A DNA stretch of 64,000 bases from WTKG01 sp963735005. Lineage in GTDB: Bacteria; Actinomycetota; Actinomycetes; Actinomycetales; Demequinaceae. The notes beneath the pieces were generated by a model. It saw nothing but the letters and a program-made list of their open reading frames with translations. It did no database searches and was not told the DNA's origin. The translations under genes and the position numbers were made by a program. Below are positions 28,261-37,379 of the stretch, in pieces (positions within the stretch are counted from its first letter, which is position 1; each line of letters begins with the position of its first letter). Location: contig CAVTJA010000005.1 in assembly GCA_963735005.1 (NCBI GenBank), positions 62,001-126,000 on the forward strand, written 5' to 3'.

Positions 28261-30398
28261 ACGCTCAGGTACAACTGCAACGACGGGCCCAGTAGCCGGA
28301 CGCGCGTGCCCGGCTTCACCGGAGCCGCCGCGAGGGCCTCGCGGGCGACGTCGCCCTCCGGGTGGTGCCACACGCTGTCCCACGCGAGCGCCCAGTCGGG
28401 GCCGCCGTCGGCGGGGATGGTCACGGTCGCGGGGTCCGCGAAGCCGTTGATGATCACCAGCGCGTCGGCACCCTCGGTGAGGGAGCGCATCATTTGCAGC
28501 ACGCGCTTGGACGAGTCGTGCCACCACTGCTCGGTGGCGGGGGTGCCGTCGCCGCGGAACCAGGCGAGGTCGTCGCGACGGTCCTCGTGAGCGTCGCGGC
28601 CCTCGTAAAACGTATCGGGGCGCAGCACGGGGTGGGCCTTGCGAAGCCCCACCAAGTACCGGGTGGTGGCGCGCAGGTCGTGCTGCCAGCCCGCGAGGTC
28701 CCAGTCGATCCAGGACAGCGGATTGTCCTGGCAGTAAGCATTGTTGTTGCCCGCCTGGGTGCGCCCAAACTCGTCCCCGGCAGTAATCATCGGCACGCCC
28801 GCCGCCAGCACAAGGCTGCCAAGCAGGTTGCGCATCGCGAGCCGCCGCGCCTCCTGGACCGCGGCGTCGTCGCTTGGGCCCTCGACGCCGTGGTTGTAGG
28901 ACAGGTTGTTGTCGGTGCCGTCGTGGTTGGATTCGCCGTTCGCCTCGTTGTGCTTGGCGTTGTACTCGGTAAGGTCGCGTAGCGTGAAGCCGTCGTGGCT
29001 CGTGATGAAGTTGACCGATGCGATGGGGCCGCGGGACAGCGGCGGGTGGCCTTGGCCGAACACGTCGGATGAGCCGGCCAACCGGGTGGCGAGGTCGCGC
29101 ACGCCGCCGGTGAGTTTGCGGCTCTTGGCGCGCGCAGGCTCGATGAGCCAGAACGTGCGCAGGCTGTCGCGGAAGCGGTCGTTCCATTCGGCCATCGGCT
29201 CGGGGAAGTTGCCCGTCTGCCAGCCGCCAAGGCCCGTGTCCCACGGCTCCGCGATCAGTTTGACGGACTTGAGGACGGGGTCCGTCGTGATGCCCACGAG
29301 GAACGGGTGGTGCGTGTCGAAGCCGTCGTACGAGCGCCCAAGCGTGGCGGCGAGGTCGAACCGGAAGCCGTCAACGCCCACCACCTCGGCCCAGTACCGC
29401 AGCGAGTCCATCATCATTTGGACGACGCGCGGCTCGCCTGCGTCGAGCGTGTTGCCGGTGCCGGTGGTGTCGTCGAGAGTGCCCGGCTCGCCGGGCAGGT
29501 GGCGGTAGTAGGAGCGGTTCGCGAGCCCGCGCCACGACAGGTGGCGGCCCTCCGATGCGCCCTCGCACGTGTGGTTGTAGACGACGTCGAGGATCACCTC
29601 GATGCCCGCGCGGTGAAGCAGATCCACGGCGCCGCGCAGCTCGTCGAGCACCGCCTGGGGGCCGCGCTTGCGGGCCTTGGGGGAGGCGTACGCCGCGTGC
29701 GGGGCGAAGAAGCCGAGGGTGGAGTAACCCCAGTAGTTGCGCAGCCCCTCGCGCTCGAGGTGCGGCTCGTCCGCGAAGGCGTGGATGGGGAGCAACTCGA
29801 GCGAGGTGACGCCTAGCTCCGTGAGCATGGCGATCGTGGACTCGTGGCCAAGCGCAGCGTAGGTGCCCCGCAGGTCCTTCGGCACTCCCGGCAGGTTCTT
29901 GGTGAGCCCGCGCACGTGTGCCTCGTAGATGATTGTGTCCTCCCACGGCACGCGCGGCTTTGGCGTCATCCATGAGGTGTCAGGCGCGGGCATCACGACG
30001 CCGCGGGGCACAAGGTGCGCGGAGTCGGCGTCGTCGTTCCGGGACAGGAGGGGCTCGAAGCCGCCGTGCGCCTCGGAGGCGACCTCGCCCTCGATGCCGC
30101 GCGCGTACGGGTCGAGCAGCAGCTTGTGGGGGTTGAAGCGGTGGCCCTCGTCGGGGTCCCAGTCGCCGTGCGCGCGCAGGCCGTAGCGCTGGCCAGCGGC
30201 CACGCCCGGGATCAGCCCGTGCCAAATACCCGCGGTGCGGTACGGCAGGTCGATGCGGGTCTCGCGAGAGCCGTCGAACAGGCACAGTTCCACGCCCGCC
30301 GCGTATGGCGCGTACACGGCCATCGCGGCGCCGCCGTCGACGAGGTGAAAGCCAAGGCGGTACGGGTTGGGCGAGGGCGCAACGTTCACGTGGCCCAT
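28257..30398 (-). CDS. glgX: Glycogen debranching enzyme, isoamylase type (713 aa)
   Basis: GH13 enzyme hydrolysing alpha-1,6 branches in glycogen. An N-terminal CBM48 region (RLGFHLVDGGAAMAVYAPYAAGVELCLFD) precedes the barrel. Motifs are WEDTIIYEAHVRGLTKNLPG, VILDVVYNHTCEG, the nucleophile in VDGFRFDLAATLGR, the Glu in KLIAEPWDTGLGGWQ and FITSHDGFTLRDL. The length is normal for GlgX/TreX. Together with glgE, treS and glgB it completes a local set for glucan synthesis and breakdown, although its transcription unit is separate. Confidence 0.94.
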   Translation of the reverse strand: MGHVNVAPSPNPYRLGFHLVDGGAAMAVYAPYAAGVELCLFDGSRETRIDLPYRTAGIWHGLIPGVAAGQRYGLRAHGDWDPDEGHRFNPHKLLLDPYARGIEGEVASEAHGGFEPLLSRNDDADSAHLVPRGVVMPAPDTSWMTPKPRVPWEDTIIYEAHVRGLTKNLPGVPKDLRGTYAALGHESTIAMLTELGVTSLELLPIHAFADEPHLEREGLRNYWGYSTLGFFAPHAAYASPKARKRGPQAVLDELRGAVDLLHRAGIEVILDVVYNHTCEGASEGRHLSWRGLANRSYYRHLPGEPGTLDDTTGTGNTLDAGEPRVVQMMMDSLRYWAEVVGVDGFRFDLAATLGRSYDGFDTHHPFLVGITTDPVLKSVKLIAEPWDTGLGGWQTGNFPEPMAEWNDRFRDSLRTFWLIEPARAKSRKLTGGVRDLATRLAGSSDVFGQGHPPLSRGPIASVNFITSHDGFTLRDLTEYNAKHNEANGESNHDGTDNNLSYNHGVEGPSDDAAVQEARRLAMRNLLGSLVLAAGVPMITAGDEFGRTQAGNNNAYCQDNPLSWIDWDLAGWQHDLRATTRYLVGLRKAHPVLRPDTFYEGRDAHEDRRDDLAWFRGDGTPATEQWWHDSSKRVLQMMRSLTEGADALVIINGFADPATVTIPADGGPDWALAWDSVWHHPEGDVAREALAAAPVKPGTRVRLLGPSLQLYLSV

Positions 30399-30448
30399 TG
30401 TGCAGGACGTACGTGACAGTCATGTGACGCGCGCCAGGCGGGCCTCGG

Positions 30449-30454
30449 TAGTCT
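30449..30454 (+). promoter_or_regulatory. Leaderless promoter -10 of the etf operon
   Basis: TAGTCT, six bases before the ATG at 30461; no Shine-Dalgarno sequence. Confidence 0.45.
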
Positions 30455-30460
30455 TACGCC

Positions 30461-31246
30461 ATGCATATCTTGGTTTGCGTAAAGTTCGTGCCCGACCTCC
30501 AGTCGCAGCGCTCGTTCACTGACGGTCGCGTGACCCGCAGCGCGGACGACGGCTCGATGAACGAACTCGATGAGAACGCTGTGGAGGCCGCCCTGCAGCT
30601 GGCCGAGGCGGCCGGCGGGGAGGTCACCGCTGTCACCGTGGGCGGCCCCGACGCCGTGGCGGCCGTGCGCAAGGCGCTCCAGCTTGGCGTCAACCACGCC
30701 GTGCACGTGAGCGACCCTGCCGTGGCGGGCTCAGACGTGTTCGGCACCGCGACGGTGCTCGCGGGCGCAATCCGCAAGGTGGGCGCTGAGCGCCCCGTTG
30801 ACGTGGTCATCACCGGCATGGCTGCGCTCGATGGCCTGACCTCGCTGCTGCCTACCCTGCTCGCAGGCGAGCTCGACTGGCCCGCGCTGACGCTCGCGTC
30901 TGGCCTTGACGTCAGCGACGGCACCGCGACCATCGAACGCCACCTGCCCGACGCGCACGAGACCGTGTCCGCGCCGTTGCCCGCCGTCGTGTCCGTGACC
31001 GACGAGCTCAACAAGCCGCGGTTCCCGAACTTCAAGATGATCATGGCCGCGCGCACCGCCGAGGTCACCACCTGGACGCTCGCCGACACGGGCGTCGCCG
31101 CTGACTCCGTAGGCGCCGGGGCCGCGCGCACGCGGGTGCTCGACGCCTCGCCGCGCCCGCCGCGCGAGAACCGCGAGATCGTCACCGACGCCGGGGATGG
31201 CGGCGAACGCCTTGCCGCGTTCCTGATCGAGAGGGGGCTGGCATGA
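30461..31246 (+). CDS. etfB: Electron transfer flavoprotein beta subunit (261 aa)
   Basis: The small ETF subunit, which with EtfA carries electrons from acyl-CoA and other dehydrogenases to ETF-quinone oxidoreductase. The N terminus HILVCVKFVPDLQSQRSF and the region DGSMNELDENAVEAALQLAE, which contacts AMP, are characteristic, as is DVVITGMAALDGLTSLLPTLLAGELDWPAL. The length is typical. It overlaps etfA by ATGA. Confidence 0.93.
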   Translation: MHILVCVKFVPDLQSQRSFTDGRVTRSADDGSMNELDENAVEAALQLAEAAGGEVTAVTVGGPDAVAAVRKALQLGVNHAVHVSDPAVAGSDVFGTATVLAGAIRKVGAERPVDVVITGMAALDGLTSLLPTLLAGELDWPALTLASGLDVSDGTATIERHLPDAHETVSAPLPAVVSVTDELNKPRFPNFKMIMAARTAEVTTWTLADTGVAADSVGAGAARTRVLDASPRPPRENREIVTDAGDGGERLAAFLIERGLA

Positions 31247-32193
31247 GCGCCGTCGCCGTACTCGTGGAGCAGCGCGGCGGGGCCGTCGGCCGCCCCACGC
31301 TCGAGGCCCTCACGCTCGCCCGGACGCTTGGCGAGCCCGTGGCCGTCTGGCTGGGCGAGGCGCCAAGCGCCGACGCCGCGGCCCAGTTGGGCGCGTACGG
31401 CGCCGCGGAGGTGCGGGTAGCCGCGCTCGCGGCCGAGGACGCAGCGTCGCCCGTGAAGGCGGCGGCCGCTGTCGCGGCCGCGATGGGCGAGGCGCCAGTG
31501 CTCGTGATGATCTCGACCTTCGTAAACAAGGAGATCGCGGCGCGGCTCGCGCTCGCGACTGGGGCCGGTGTGGTCGTTGACGCGGCGGGTGCGGAGCTCG
31601 TGGATGGCCACGTCGAGACCCTCCAGACCGTGTTCGCCGCGACGTGGAACGTGCGCACGCGGATCGCTACCGACCGCGCGATCGTGGGCGTGCGCCCCAA
31701 CACCACTACGGCCGCGCCGGCTGCGACGCCTGGCGCCGCGACCGTCGTGCCCGTCGACATCGCGCTGCCCGAGGCCCGCGAGACGATCGTCAAGCGCGAG
31801 CCTGTCGCTCAGGAGGGCGTGCCGCTCGCGGAGGCTCCGGTGGTCGTGTCCGGCGGGCGCGGCACCGAGGGCGACTACAGCCTCGTGTTCGAGCTCGCCG
31901 AGCTGCTGGGCGGCGCCGTCGGCGCGTCCCGCGACGCCACCGACGAGGGCTGGATTAGCCACGAGCACATGGTGGGCCAGACCGGTACCACCGTGACGCC
32001 CTCGCTGTACGTCGCGTGCGGCATCTCCGGCGCGATTCACCACCGCGGCGGCATGCAGGCCTCCGGCACCATCGTGTCGATCAACACCGACCCTGATGCG
32101 CCCATCTTCGAGATCTCGGACTTTGGCGTGGTCGGGGACCTCAAGACCGTGCTGTCGCAGGCGATCGAGGCGCTCAAGAAGCACCGGGGCTAG
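31243..32193 (+). CDS. etfA: Electron transfer flavoprotein alpha subunit (316 aa)
   Basis: The large ETF subunit. The C-terminal FAD domain shows VVSGGRGTEGDYSLVFELAELLGGAVGASRDATDEGW, then HMVGQTGTTVTPSLYVACGISGA and GTIVSINTDPDAPIFEISDFGVVGDL, which together form the FAD site. It is translationally coupled to etfB. The HAD hydrolase gene follows after two bases, so the transcript probably has three genes. Confidence 0.94.
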   Translation: MSAVAVLVEQRGGAVGRPTLEALTLARTLGEPVAVWLGEAPSADAAAQLGAYGAAEVRVAALAAEDAASPVKAAAAVAAAMGEAPVLVMISTFVNKEIAARLALATGAGVVVDAAGAELVDGHVETLQTVFAATWNVRTRIATDRAIVGVRPNTTTAAPAATPGAATVVPVDIALPEARETIVKREPVAQEGVPLAEAPVVVSGGRGTEGDYSLVFELAELLGGAVGASRDATDEGWISHEHMVGQTGTTVTPSLYVACGISGAIHHRGGMQASGTIVSINTDPDAPIFEISDFGVVGDLKTVLSQAIEALKKHRG

Positions 32194-32195
32194 CC

Positions 32196-32861
32196 GTGGA
32201 CGCCGCGCGCCGCGCGGCCGACGCCGTCATCTTCGACTGCGACGGCCTGCTGCTCGACACCGAGACCCTGTGGTCCGGCATCGAGCGCGACTGGTGCGCG
32301 GCGAACGGCGTCCCGTACGGGGCCGAGGTCAAGCACGCGCTGATCGGCACCACGCCACTTGGCACGGCCGAAATCCTCGCCGGGCTCAGCGGGCGCGTCA
32401 ACGACGCCGTGCAGATCCTCGACGAGCTCGACGGCATGGAGCGCGCCCGATCCGCACAGGGCATCGACGCGATGCCCGGCGCGCGCGAGCTCGTGGACGT
32501 GGTGGCCGCCCGCGTGCCCGTCTACGTCGCCTCCAACGGCGGGCCAGAAAGCCTGCCGCGCCACCTCGCCGCCGCCGGCTTTGCGGACCTGGTTGACCTG
32601 TGCGTCGGCCAGGCCGACGTCGCGCGCGGCAAGCCCGCTCCCGACCTCTACTTGGAGGCGGCGAGGCGCGTCGGCGTGGCTCCGGGCAGGTGCGCCGCCA
32701 TCGAGGACTCGGCCACGGGAATGGCGTCCGCGCGCGAGGCCGGGATGTACGTGATCGCGGTGCCGACGCTGCCGGGTGAGTACCAGGCGGACTGGCGGGT
32801 CGAGTCGCTCGCGGACCCGGAGCTGGTGGCGTGGGCGCGCTCGCTTGGCGCTAGTAGCTGA
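32196..32861 (+). CDS. HAD-family hydrolase (221 aa)
   Basis: All four HAD motifs are visible: VIFDCDGLLLDTET (motif I, nucleophile Asp), YVASNGG (motif II), ARGKPAPDLY (motif III Lys), and CAAIEDSATG (motif IV). The cap region GMERARSAQGIDAMPGARELVD fits the beta-phosphoglucomutase/GPH-like subfamily I. It probably dephosphorylates a small sugar phosphate or nucleotide. GTG 32196 lies two bases after etfA. Its end overlaps the convergent gene by 11 bases. Confidence 0.88.
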   Translation: MDAARRAADAVIFDCDGLLLDTETLWSGIERDWCAANGVPYGAEVKHALIGTTPLGTAEILAGLSGRVNDAVQILDELDGMERARSAQGIDAMPGARELVDVVAARVPVYVASNGGPESLPRHLAAAGFADLVDLCVGQADVARGKPAPDLYLEAARRVGVAPGRCAAIEDSATGMASAREAGMYVIAVPTLPGEYQADWRVESLADPELVAWARSLGASS

Positions 32862-33627
32862 ACCGCGCCACGCAGTAGATGTACTCGAAGGTGTCGATGT
32901 GACCCTTTTTGGTCTTCTGTTCCTTGACGCGTGACCAGTAGCAGCCCACCTTGGCCTTGACGCCGTCGCCGCCCTTCCCGATGACGCCCATGTGCGCGCT
33001 CGAGTTCACGAAGCCGTTCGGCCCGGTCAGGATGCGCTGCAGGCTCCACGAGTAGCCGACCACCTCGGAGCCGGAGTAGCTCGGGTCGTGCTTGAACTTG
33101 AGCGTCTGCGCCATCTTCTTGGCCCAGCTAACTGGGCCGGACGCTTCGGTGCACGACGCGAGCTTGGGCTTGCCGGCGCCCTTGCGCAGGTCGCTGAGGC
33201 CGGCGCAGAACGCGGAGGTGTCTGCCTTCCACACCTTCACGGACTTCTTCCACGGCGTGAACGCGGCGGACGTGGTCTTGGGCTTTGAGGTCGCCTTGGG
33301 CGTGCTTGGCTTCGCGGGCTTCGCAGTGTCCGCAGGGTGGTCCACCGGCGGGGTTGCGGGCTGCTCGGCGTCGCGCTTCTTGTCGCGGATCGATTCTTCG
33401 GCGGTGCGGGCGTCGCTGACGCCCAGCACGACCTCGTCGTACGTGTCGTCAGGGGTGGTGGGCGTCGTCGCCGGCTCGGCGTGGAGTTTGGGCGACGGCG
33501 AGGCGTCGGCGACTGTGCCCGGCTGGGGGTTGCTCAGGGCGCCGCCCGCGACGGCGGCGATGCCCATGCCGATCCCGGCGAGGATGCCCGCGATGGGCAC
33601 CACGACGATCAGCTTCCTCAGCTTCAT
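32851..33627 (-). CDS. Secreted or membrane-anchored protein (258 aa)
   Basis: ATG 33627 gives an N-terminal signal anchor (LRKLIVVVPIAGILAGIGMGIAAVAGGAL). A long Pro/Thr/Lys linker follows, then a C-terminal domain of about 115 residues with conserved-looking cysteines (SAFCAGL, LASCTEA, KVGCYWS, YIYCVARF). The segment VGYSWSLQRILTGPNGFVNSSAHMGV faintly recalls CAP/SCP domains, but I do not rely on this. The frame runs 94 codons further upstream without coding character, so the start at the signal sequence is chosen. Confidence 0.65.
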   Translation of the reverse strand: MKLRKLIVVVPIAGILAGIGMGIAAVAGGALSNPQPGTVADASPSPKLHAEPATTPTTPDDTYDEVVLGVSDARTAEESIRDKKRDAEQPATPPVDHPADTAKPAKPSTPKATSKPKTTSAAFTPWKKSVKVWKADTSAFCAGLSDLRKGAGKPKLASCTEASGPVSWAKKMAQTLKFKHDPSYSGSEVVGYSWSLQRILTGPNGFVNSSAHMGVIGKGGDGVKAKVGCYWSRVKEQKTKKGHIDTFEYIYCVARFSY

Positions 33628-33820
33628 GCGAGTTTTGTCCGTCTCCCAGTTGTGTGGGTCGCGCGCGGCGCTTACCCGGTCATGCTCGTGCTCCCCAACA
33701 CGGCGCCGTGCCGACGCTGTGGTCCACCGTATACGCAACGGCGAGTTTTCGGGAGGTGAGGGGGACAAGCGGGGCGGGCGCGATGCCCGGGGCGGCATCG
33801 CGCCCGTCGGGGCAGTCCCG

Positions 33821-33826
33821 TAGAAT
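33821..33826 (+). promoter_or_regulatory. Leaderless promoter -10 of the cysteine desulfurase gene
   Basis: TAGAAT, seven bases before the ATG at 33834; no Shine-Dalgarno sequence. Confidence 0.55.
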
Positions 33827-33833
33827 TTGGCGC

Positions 33834-35030
33834 ATGGCACCCCATTACCTCGACCACGCCGCGACGACTCCCATGCTGGAGTCGGCGCGAATGGCGTATG
33901 CGGAGGCACTTGAGGCGGTCGGCAACCCGTCTGCGCTTCACAAGTCGGGCCGCCTGCAGCGCGCCACGGTCGAGGACGCGCGGGAGCGCATGGCCAAGGC
34001 TCTCGGCGCGCACCCGACCGAGGTCATCTGGACCTCCGGCGGCACCGAGGCCGACAACATCGCGCTCAAGGGGCTGTACTGGGCGCGCCACCTCGCCGAC
34101 CCGCGCCGCACCCGCGTGGTCGTCACCGCCATCGAGCACCACGCCGGGCTCGACCCCGCCACGTGGCTCGAGAAGGAGCATGGCGCCACGGCCGTCGTCC
34201 TGCCCGTGGGCCGCGACGGCATTGTCGACCTTGACGCCTTGCGCGCCGAGGTTGCCGACCACTTCGACGAGATCGCCGTGATCTCCGTGATGTGGGCGAA
34301 CAACGAGGTTGGCGCCATCCAGCCCATCCGCGAGATCGTCAACATCGCCGCCGAGCACGACATCCCCGTGCACGCCGACGCCGTCCAGGCGGTGGGTCAC
34401 GTGCCGGTGGACTTCCGGGCCTCCGGCTTGGCGACCATGGCGGTATCGGCGCACAAGTTCGGCGGGCCGGTGGGCGTGGGCGTTCTGCTCGCGGACCGCG
34501 ACCTCACCATCACGCCGCTAACCCACGGCGGCGGGCAGGAGCGCAAGGTGCGCTCTGGCACGCTCAACGCCGCGGGATTCCACGCGTCGTCCATCGCGGT
34601 CCAGGAGGCCGTGGAGGCCCTCGACGCCGAGGCCGAGCGGCTTCGCGGCTTCCAGCGTGAGCTGATCGCGCGCATCCGCGAGCTGTTCCCGGACGCGGTG
34701 CTGTCCGGCCCCGAGCCTGGCGACCAGCGCCTGCCCAACAACGTGCACTTCGTGTTCCCCGGCTGCGCGGCCGAGGCGATGATGTTTGTGCTCGACTCGC
34801 ACGGCGTCGAGGCTTCAAACGGCTCCGCCTGCACCGCGGGCGTGGCCCAGGCGTCGCACGTGCTGCTGGCCATGGGTCGCTCCAAGGCCGACGCCGCCTC
34901 CACCATGCGTTTCTCGTTTGGCCACACCACCACGCAGCAGGACATTGACGCGCTCGTCGAGTACCTGCCGGAGGCCGTGGCCAAGGCCCGCCGCGTGGCC
35001 GGCAACTTCGACGCCGAGGTGTTTGGCTAG
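33834..35030 (+). CDS. Cysteine desulfurase, NifS/IscS type (398 aa)
   Basis: PLP enzyme that removes sulfur from cysteine as an enzyme-bound persulfide for FeS clusters and tRNA thiolation. YLDHAATTPM is the usual N terminus, WTSGGTEADNIALKG binds the cofactor phosphate, ADAVQAVGHVPVDF leads to the PLP lysine in AVSAHKFGGPVGVG, and the persulfide Cys is in EASNGSACTAGVAQASHVL. mnmA lies 1.2 kb downstream on the same strand, and this desulfurase is its likely sulfur donor. A leaderless start at 33834 is supported by the -10 element. Confidence 0.93.
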   Translation: MAPHYLDHAATTPMLESARMAYAEALEAVGNPSALHKSGRLQRATVEDARERMAKALGAHPTEVIWTSGGTEADNIALKGLYWARHLADPRRTRVVVTAIEHHAGLDPATWLEKEHGATAVVLPVGRDGIVDLDALRAEVADHFDEIAVISVMWANNEVGAIQPIREIVNIAAEHDIPVHADAVQAVGHVPVDFRASGLATMAVSAHKFGGPVGVGVLLADRDLTITPLTHGGGQERKVRSGTLNAAGFHASSIAVQEAVEALDAEAERLRGFQRELIARIRELFPDAVLSGPEPGDQRLPNNVHFVFPGCAAEAMMFVLDSHGVEASNGSACTAGVAQASHVLLAMGRSKADAASTMRFSFGHTTTQQDIDALVEYLPEAVAKARRVAGNFDAEVFG

Positions 35031-35437
35031 CAGGCGTCCTCTGGCTGGAGGGCGGGCTTGACGTCGAGCACCGGCGTGCTGTGGACCGCCTCAAGCTGAG
35101 AGACTTCGATCCACCCTGGGCCCGTGTCCGAGATCGTGGTGCGGTGCAGGCCGATCGGGTTGGGCCGATGCGGCGAGCGAGTGGAAAACACGCCCGTCTC
35201 GGGATTGTCGGGGTCGCCGTGGGGATGGACCGAGACGGCGTCGCGTCGCGCGCGGTCGAGCCAGGTCAGCACCCAGATATCGTCGCCGGGCTTGAGGTCG
35301 ACGGCGCCCGCCGCGTACTTGGGGCCGAACACAATCCGCGCGGGAGGGGCGTCGAAGTGCGCCTGGCGGGGTGCGTCGGCGGGGTCCGTTAGCGCGGACT
35401 CGACGTGGCCGATGGGGGTGAGCGTTGCGTCCTTCAT
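35027..35437 (-). CDS. trmO: tRNA (N6-threonylcarbamoyladenosine37-N6)-methyltransferase, TrmO/UPF0066 (136 aa)
   Basis: The signature GVFSTRSPHRPNPIGLHRT is diagnostic of the TsaA/TrmO family, which methylates t6A37 in tRNA from S-adenosylmethionine. TPIGHVES at the N terminus and DDIWVLTWLDRARRD also match. The length is typical of the stand-alone beta-barrel domain. It lies between two other tRNA-modification-related genes on the opposite strand. Its stop shares CTAG with the cysteine desulfurase stop. Confidence 0.88.
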   Translation of the reverse strand: MKDATLTPIGHVESALTDPADAPRQAHFDAPPARIVFGPKYAAGAVDLKPGDDIWVLTWLDRARRDAVSVHPHGDPDNPETGVFSTRSPHRPNPIGLHRTTISDTGPGWIEVSQLEAVHSTPVLDVKPALQPEDAC

Positions 35438-35583
35438 GGCTGCCTCCGATTCACGCGATCGTGCACGTCCAACGCTACGCCCGTGCCTTGCCCCGCGCCC
35501 GGGACCCTTGGGCGCGAGTCTTGGCGGCGTCGGCGGGGCCGCGTTAACGTAAGCCTGCGGGGTAGCGAAGGGCAGGGGAGGGC

Positions 35584-36183
35584 ATGAAGGTATTCGTCGC
35601 TGGTGCCACTGGCGCTATTGGCCGACCGCTGCTCAAGGCGCTCGTGGCCGACGGGCACGACGTCGTGGGCACCACGCGCTCGCACTCGCGGGTGCCGGCC
35701 ATCGAGGGCTTGGGTGCCACGGCGGCGGTGTGCGACGTCCTAGACGCGGGGTCGATCGCCGCGGCGGTGGCCGCAGCCCGGCCCGACGTCATCATCAACG
35801 AGGTCACCGACTTGCCGCGCAGCGTCGTCCTGCTGCCCGCGAAGCTGCCGGGCCTCAACAAGGTGCGAAGGGTGGGCGGAGACAACCTGCTGGCCGCCGC
35901 GTCGGCCGCCGGGGTCACGCGCATCGTCGCCCAGAGCATCGCGTTTTCGGTTCCTGGGATTGCGCAGAAGGCGGTGGACCACCTTGAGGCAGGCGTGCTT
36001 GGCGCGGGCGGCGTGGTGCTGAGGTACGGGCAGTTCCATGGGCCGGGGACGTGGTCGGACACGCCTGCCAAGAGTGGCCCCACCCTGCACGTGGACACCG
36101 CCGCGCGGGCCACCGCGGACATGCTCGAGGCCCAGACGGGCACGTACCTGGTCGTGGACGGCGAGCCGCCCCTCAAGGTGTAG
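35584..36183 (+). CDS. NAD(P)-binding epimerase-like protein (199 aa)
   Basis: Rossmann-fold protein with GATGAIGRPLLKALVADGHDVVGTTRS (dinucleotide-binding loop GxxGxxG) and PDVIINEVTDLP. It is shorter than true sugar epimerases, and the YxxxK catalytic pair is not evident, so it is more like NmrA/atypical short-chain dehydrogenases. A possible ribosome binding site GGGGAGGG directly precedes the ATG. The substrate is unknown. Confidence 0.72.
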   Translation: MKVFVAGATGAIGRPLLKALVADGHDVVGTTRSHSRVPAIEGLGATAAVCDVLDAGSIAAAVAAARPDVIINEVTDLPRSVVLLPAKLPGLNKVRRVGGDNLLAAASAAGVTRIVAQSIAFSVPGIAQKAVDHLEAGVLGAGGVVLRYGQFHGPGTWSDTPAKSGPTLHVDTAARATADMLEAQTGTYLVVDGEPPLKV

Positions 36184-36210
36184 CCGCGCCTGCGACCGCC
36201 GCGCCCGACC

Positions 36211-36216
36211 TACACT
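36211..36216 (+). promoter_or_regulatory. Leaderless promoter -10 of mnmA
   Basis: TACACT, seven bases before the ATG at 36224; no Shine-Dalgarno sequence. Confidence 0.55.
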
Positions 36217-36223
36217 GGTGCGC

Positions 36224-37309
36224 ATGCGCGTCCTGGCAGCCCTGTCCGGCGGAGTCGACTCCGCCGTCGCTGCCGCGCGCGCGATCGACGCCGGGCACGA
36301 CGTGGTGGGGGTGCATATGGCGCTGTCCCGCAACCGGGACGAGTACCGCACGGGCTCGCGCGGCTGCTGCTCGATCGAGGACTCGAACGACGCCCGCCGT
36401 GCCGCCGACAAGCTTGGCATCCCGTACTACGTGTGGGACCTGAGCGAGGAGTTCGAGGACACGGTCATCGCGGACTTTCTCAGCGAGTACCAGGCCGGCC
36501 GCACCCCCAACCCGTGCGTGCGCTGCAACCAGCACATCAAGTTCGAGGCGCTGCTTGACCGCGCGCGCGTGCTCGAGTTCGACGCCGTGTGCACGGGCCA
36601 CTACGCGCGCATTGAGGTGCGCGAGGACGGCACGCGAGAGCTTCACCGCTCCGCGGACCCGCTCAAGGATCAGTCCTACGTGCTGGCCGTGATGGGCCAG
36701 GACCGGCTCGCCAAGAGCATGTTCCCGCTGGGCACCGTCGAGTCCAAGTCGAAGGTGCGCGCCGAGGCCGCCGCGCGCGGGCTTGGCGTCTCCAACAAGC
36801 CGGACTCCTACGACATCTGCTTCGTGGCGGACGGCGACACCCAGGGCTTCCTGCAGCGCCGCCTCGGCTCCGAGCCGGGCAAGATCGTTGACGAGACCGG
36901 CGCCGTGGTGGGCGATCACGGCGGCGCGTACGCGTTCACCGTGGGGCAGCGTAAGGGGCTGCGGCTACCCCGCCCGGCGGCCGATGGCGCCCCCCGCTAC
37001 GTGACCGAGGTCAACACCGCGTCGAACGTGGTGGTGGTGGGCCCGGAGACGCTGCTGTCTGTAGCTGTTCTCGAGGGCGACGGCGTGGTGTGGTTGGCGC
37101 CGGACGTCTCTGCGGCCAAGCCGGTGCGGTGCTTTGCCCAGGTGCGGGCGCACGGCGAGCCCGTGGGTGCGTCCGTGACCGTTGACGGCGACCGCATGCG
37201 CGTGGAGCTCGACGAGCCGATGCGCGGGGTCGCGGCCGGCCAGTCGCTGGTGGTTTACGCCGGGACGCGGGTGCTTGGCCAGTCCACGATGCTGGCGCGG
37301 CGGGTCTAG
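36224..37309 (+). CDS. mnmA: tRNA-specific 2-thiouridylase (361 aa)
   Basis: ATP-dependent enzyme that puts sulfur on U34 of Lys, Glu and Gln tRNAs. Motifs are the PP-loop ALSGGVDSAVAAARA, CCSIEDSNDARRAAD, the catalytic Cys in RTPNPCVRCNQHIKFE, KDQSYVLAVM, and the second Cys in SYDICFVADGDT, followed by the beta-barrel tail (YAFTVGQRKGLRL). ATG 36224 starts right at the PP-loop strand and has a leaderless -10 element; the longer open frame upstream is not used. Sulfur would come from the desulfurase encoded upstream. Confidence 0.95.
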   Translation: MRVLAALSGGVDSAVAAARAIDAGHDVVGVHMALSRNRDEYRTGSRGCCSIEDSNDARRAADKLGIPYYVWDLSEEFEDTVIADFLSEYQAGRTPNPCVRCNQHIKFEALLDRARVLEFDAVCTGHYARIEVREDGTRELHRSADPLKDQSYVLAVMGQDRLAKSMFPLGTVESKSKVRAEAAARGLGVSNKPDSYDICFVADGDTQGFLQRRLGSEPGKIVDETGAVVGDHGGAYAFTVGQRKGLRLPRPAADGAPRYVTEVNTASNVVVVGPETLLSVAVLEGDGVVWLAPDVSAAKPVRCFAQVRAHGEPVGASVTVDGDRMRVELDEPMRGVAAGQSLVVYAGTRVLGQSTMLARRV

Positions 37310-37379
37310 CGCGCGGAATGTTCGTCGCCGCGTGGCCGTTCTTTACCCAGCCGCGCCCGCTACCCCGAGGAGCCCTACC

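Noticed and set aside
30454..32184. 576-codon minus-strand frame opposite etfB and etfA
   Set aside because: It spans two conserved genes and their ATGA overlap on the other strand and shows no protein features.
32851..33627. CAP/SCP-domain assignment of the secreted 258-aa protein
   Set aside because: Only a weak resemblance in one segment; the histidine and other CAP signature motifs are not clear, so it is left unassigned.
35494..35516. GC-rich hairpin (CGCGCCC/GGGCGCG) as terminator
   Set aside because: It lies between divergent genes trmO and the epimerase-like gene, where no transcript should end.
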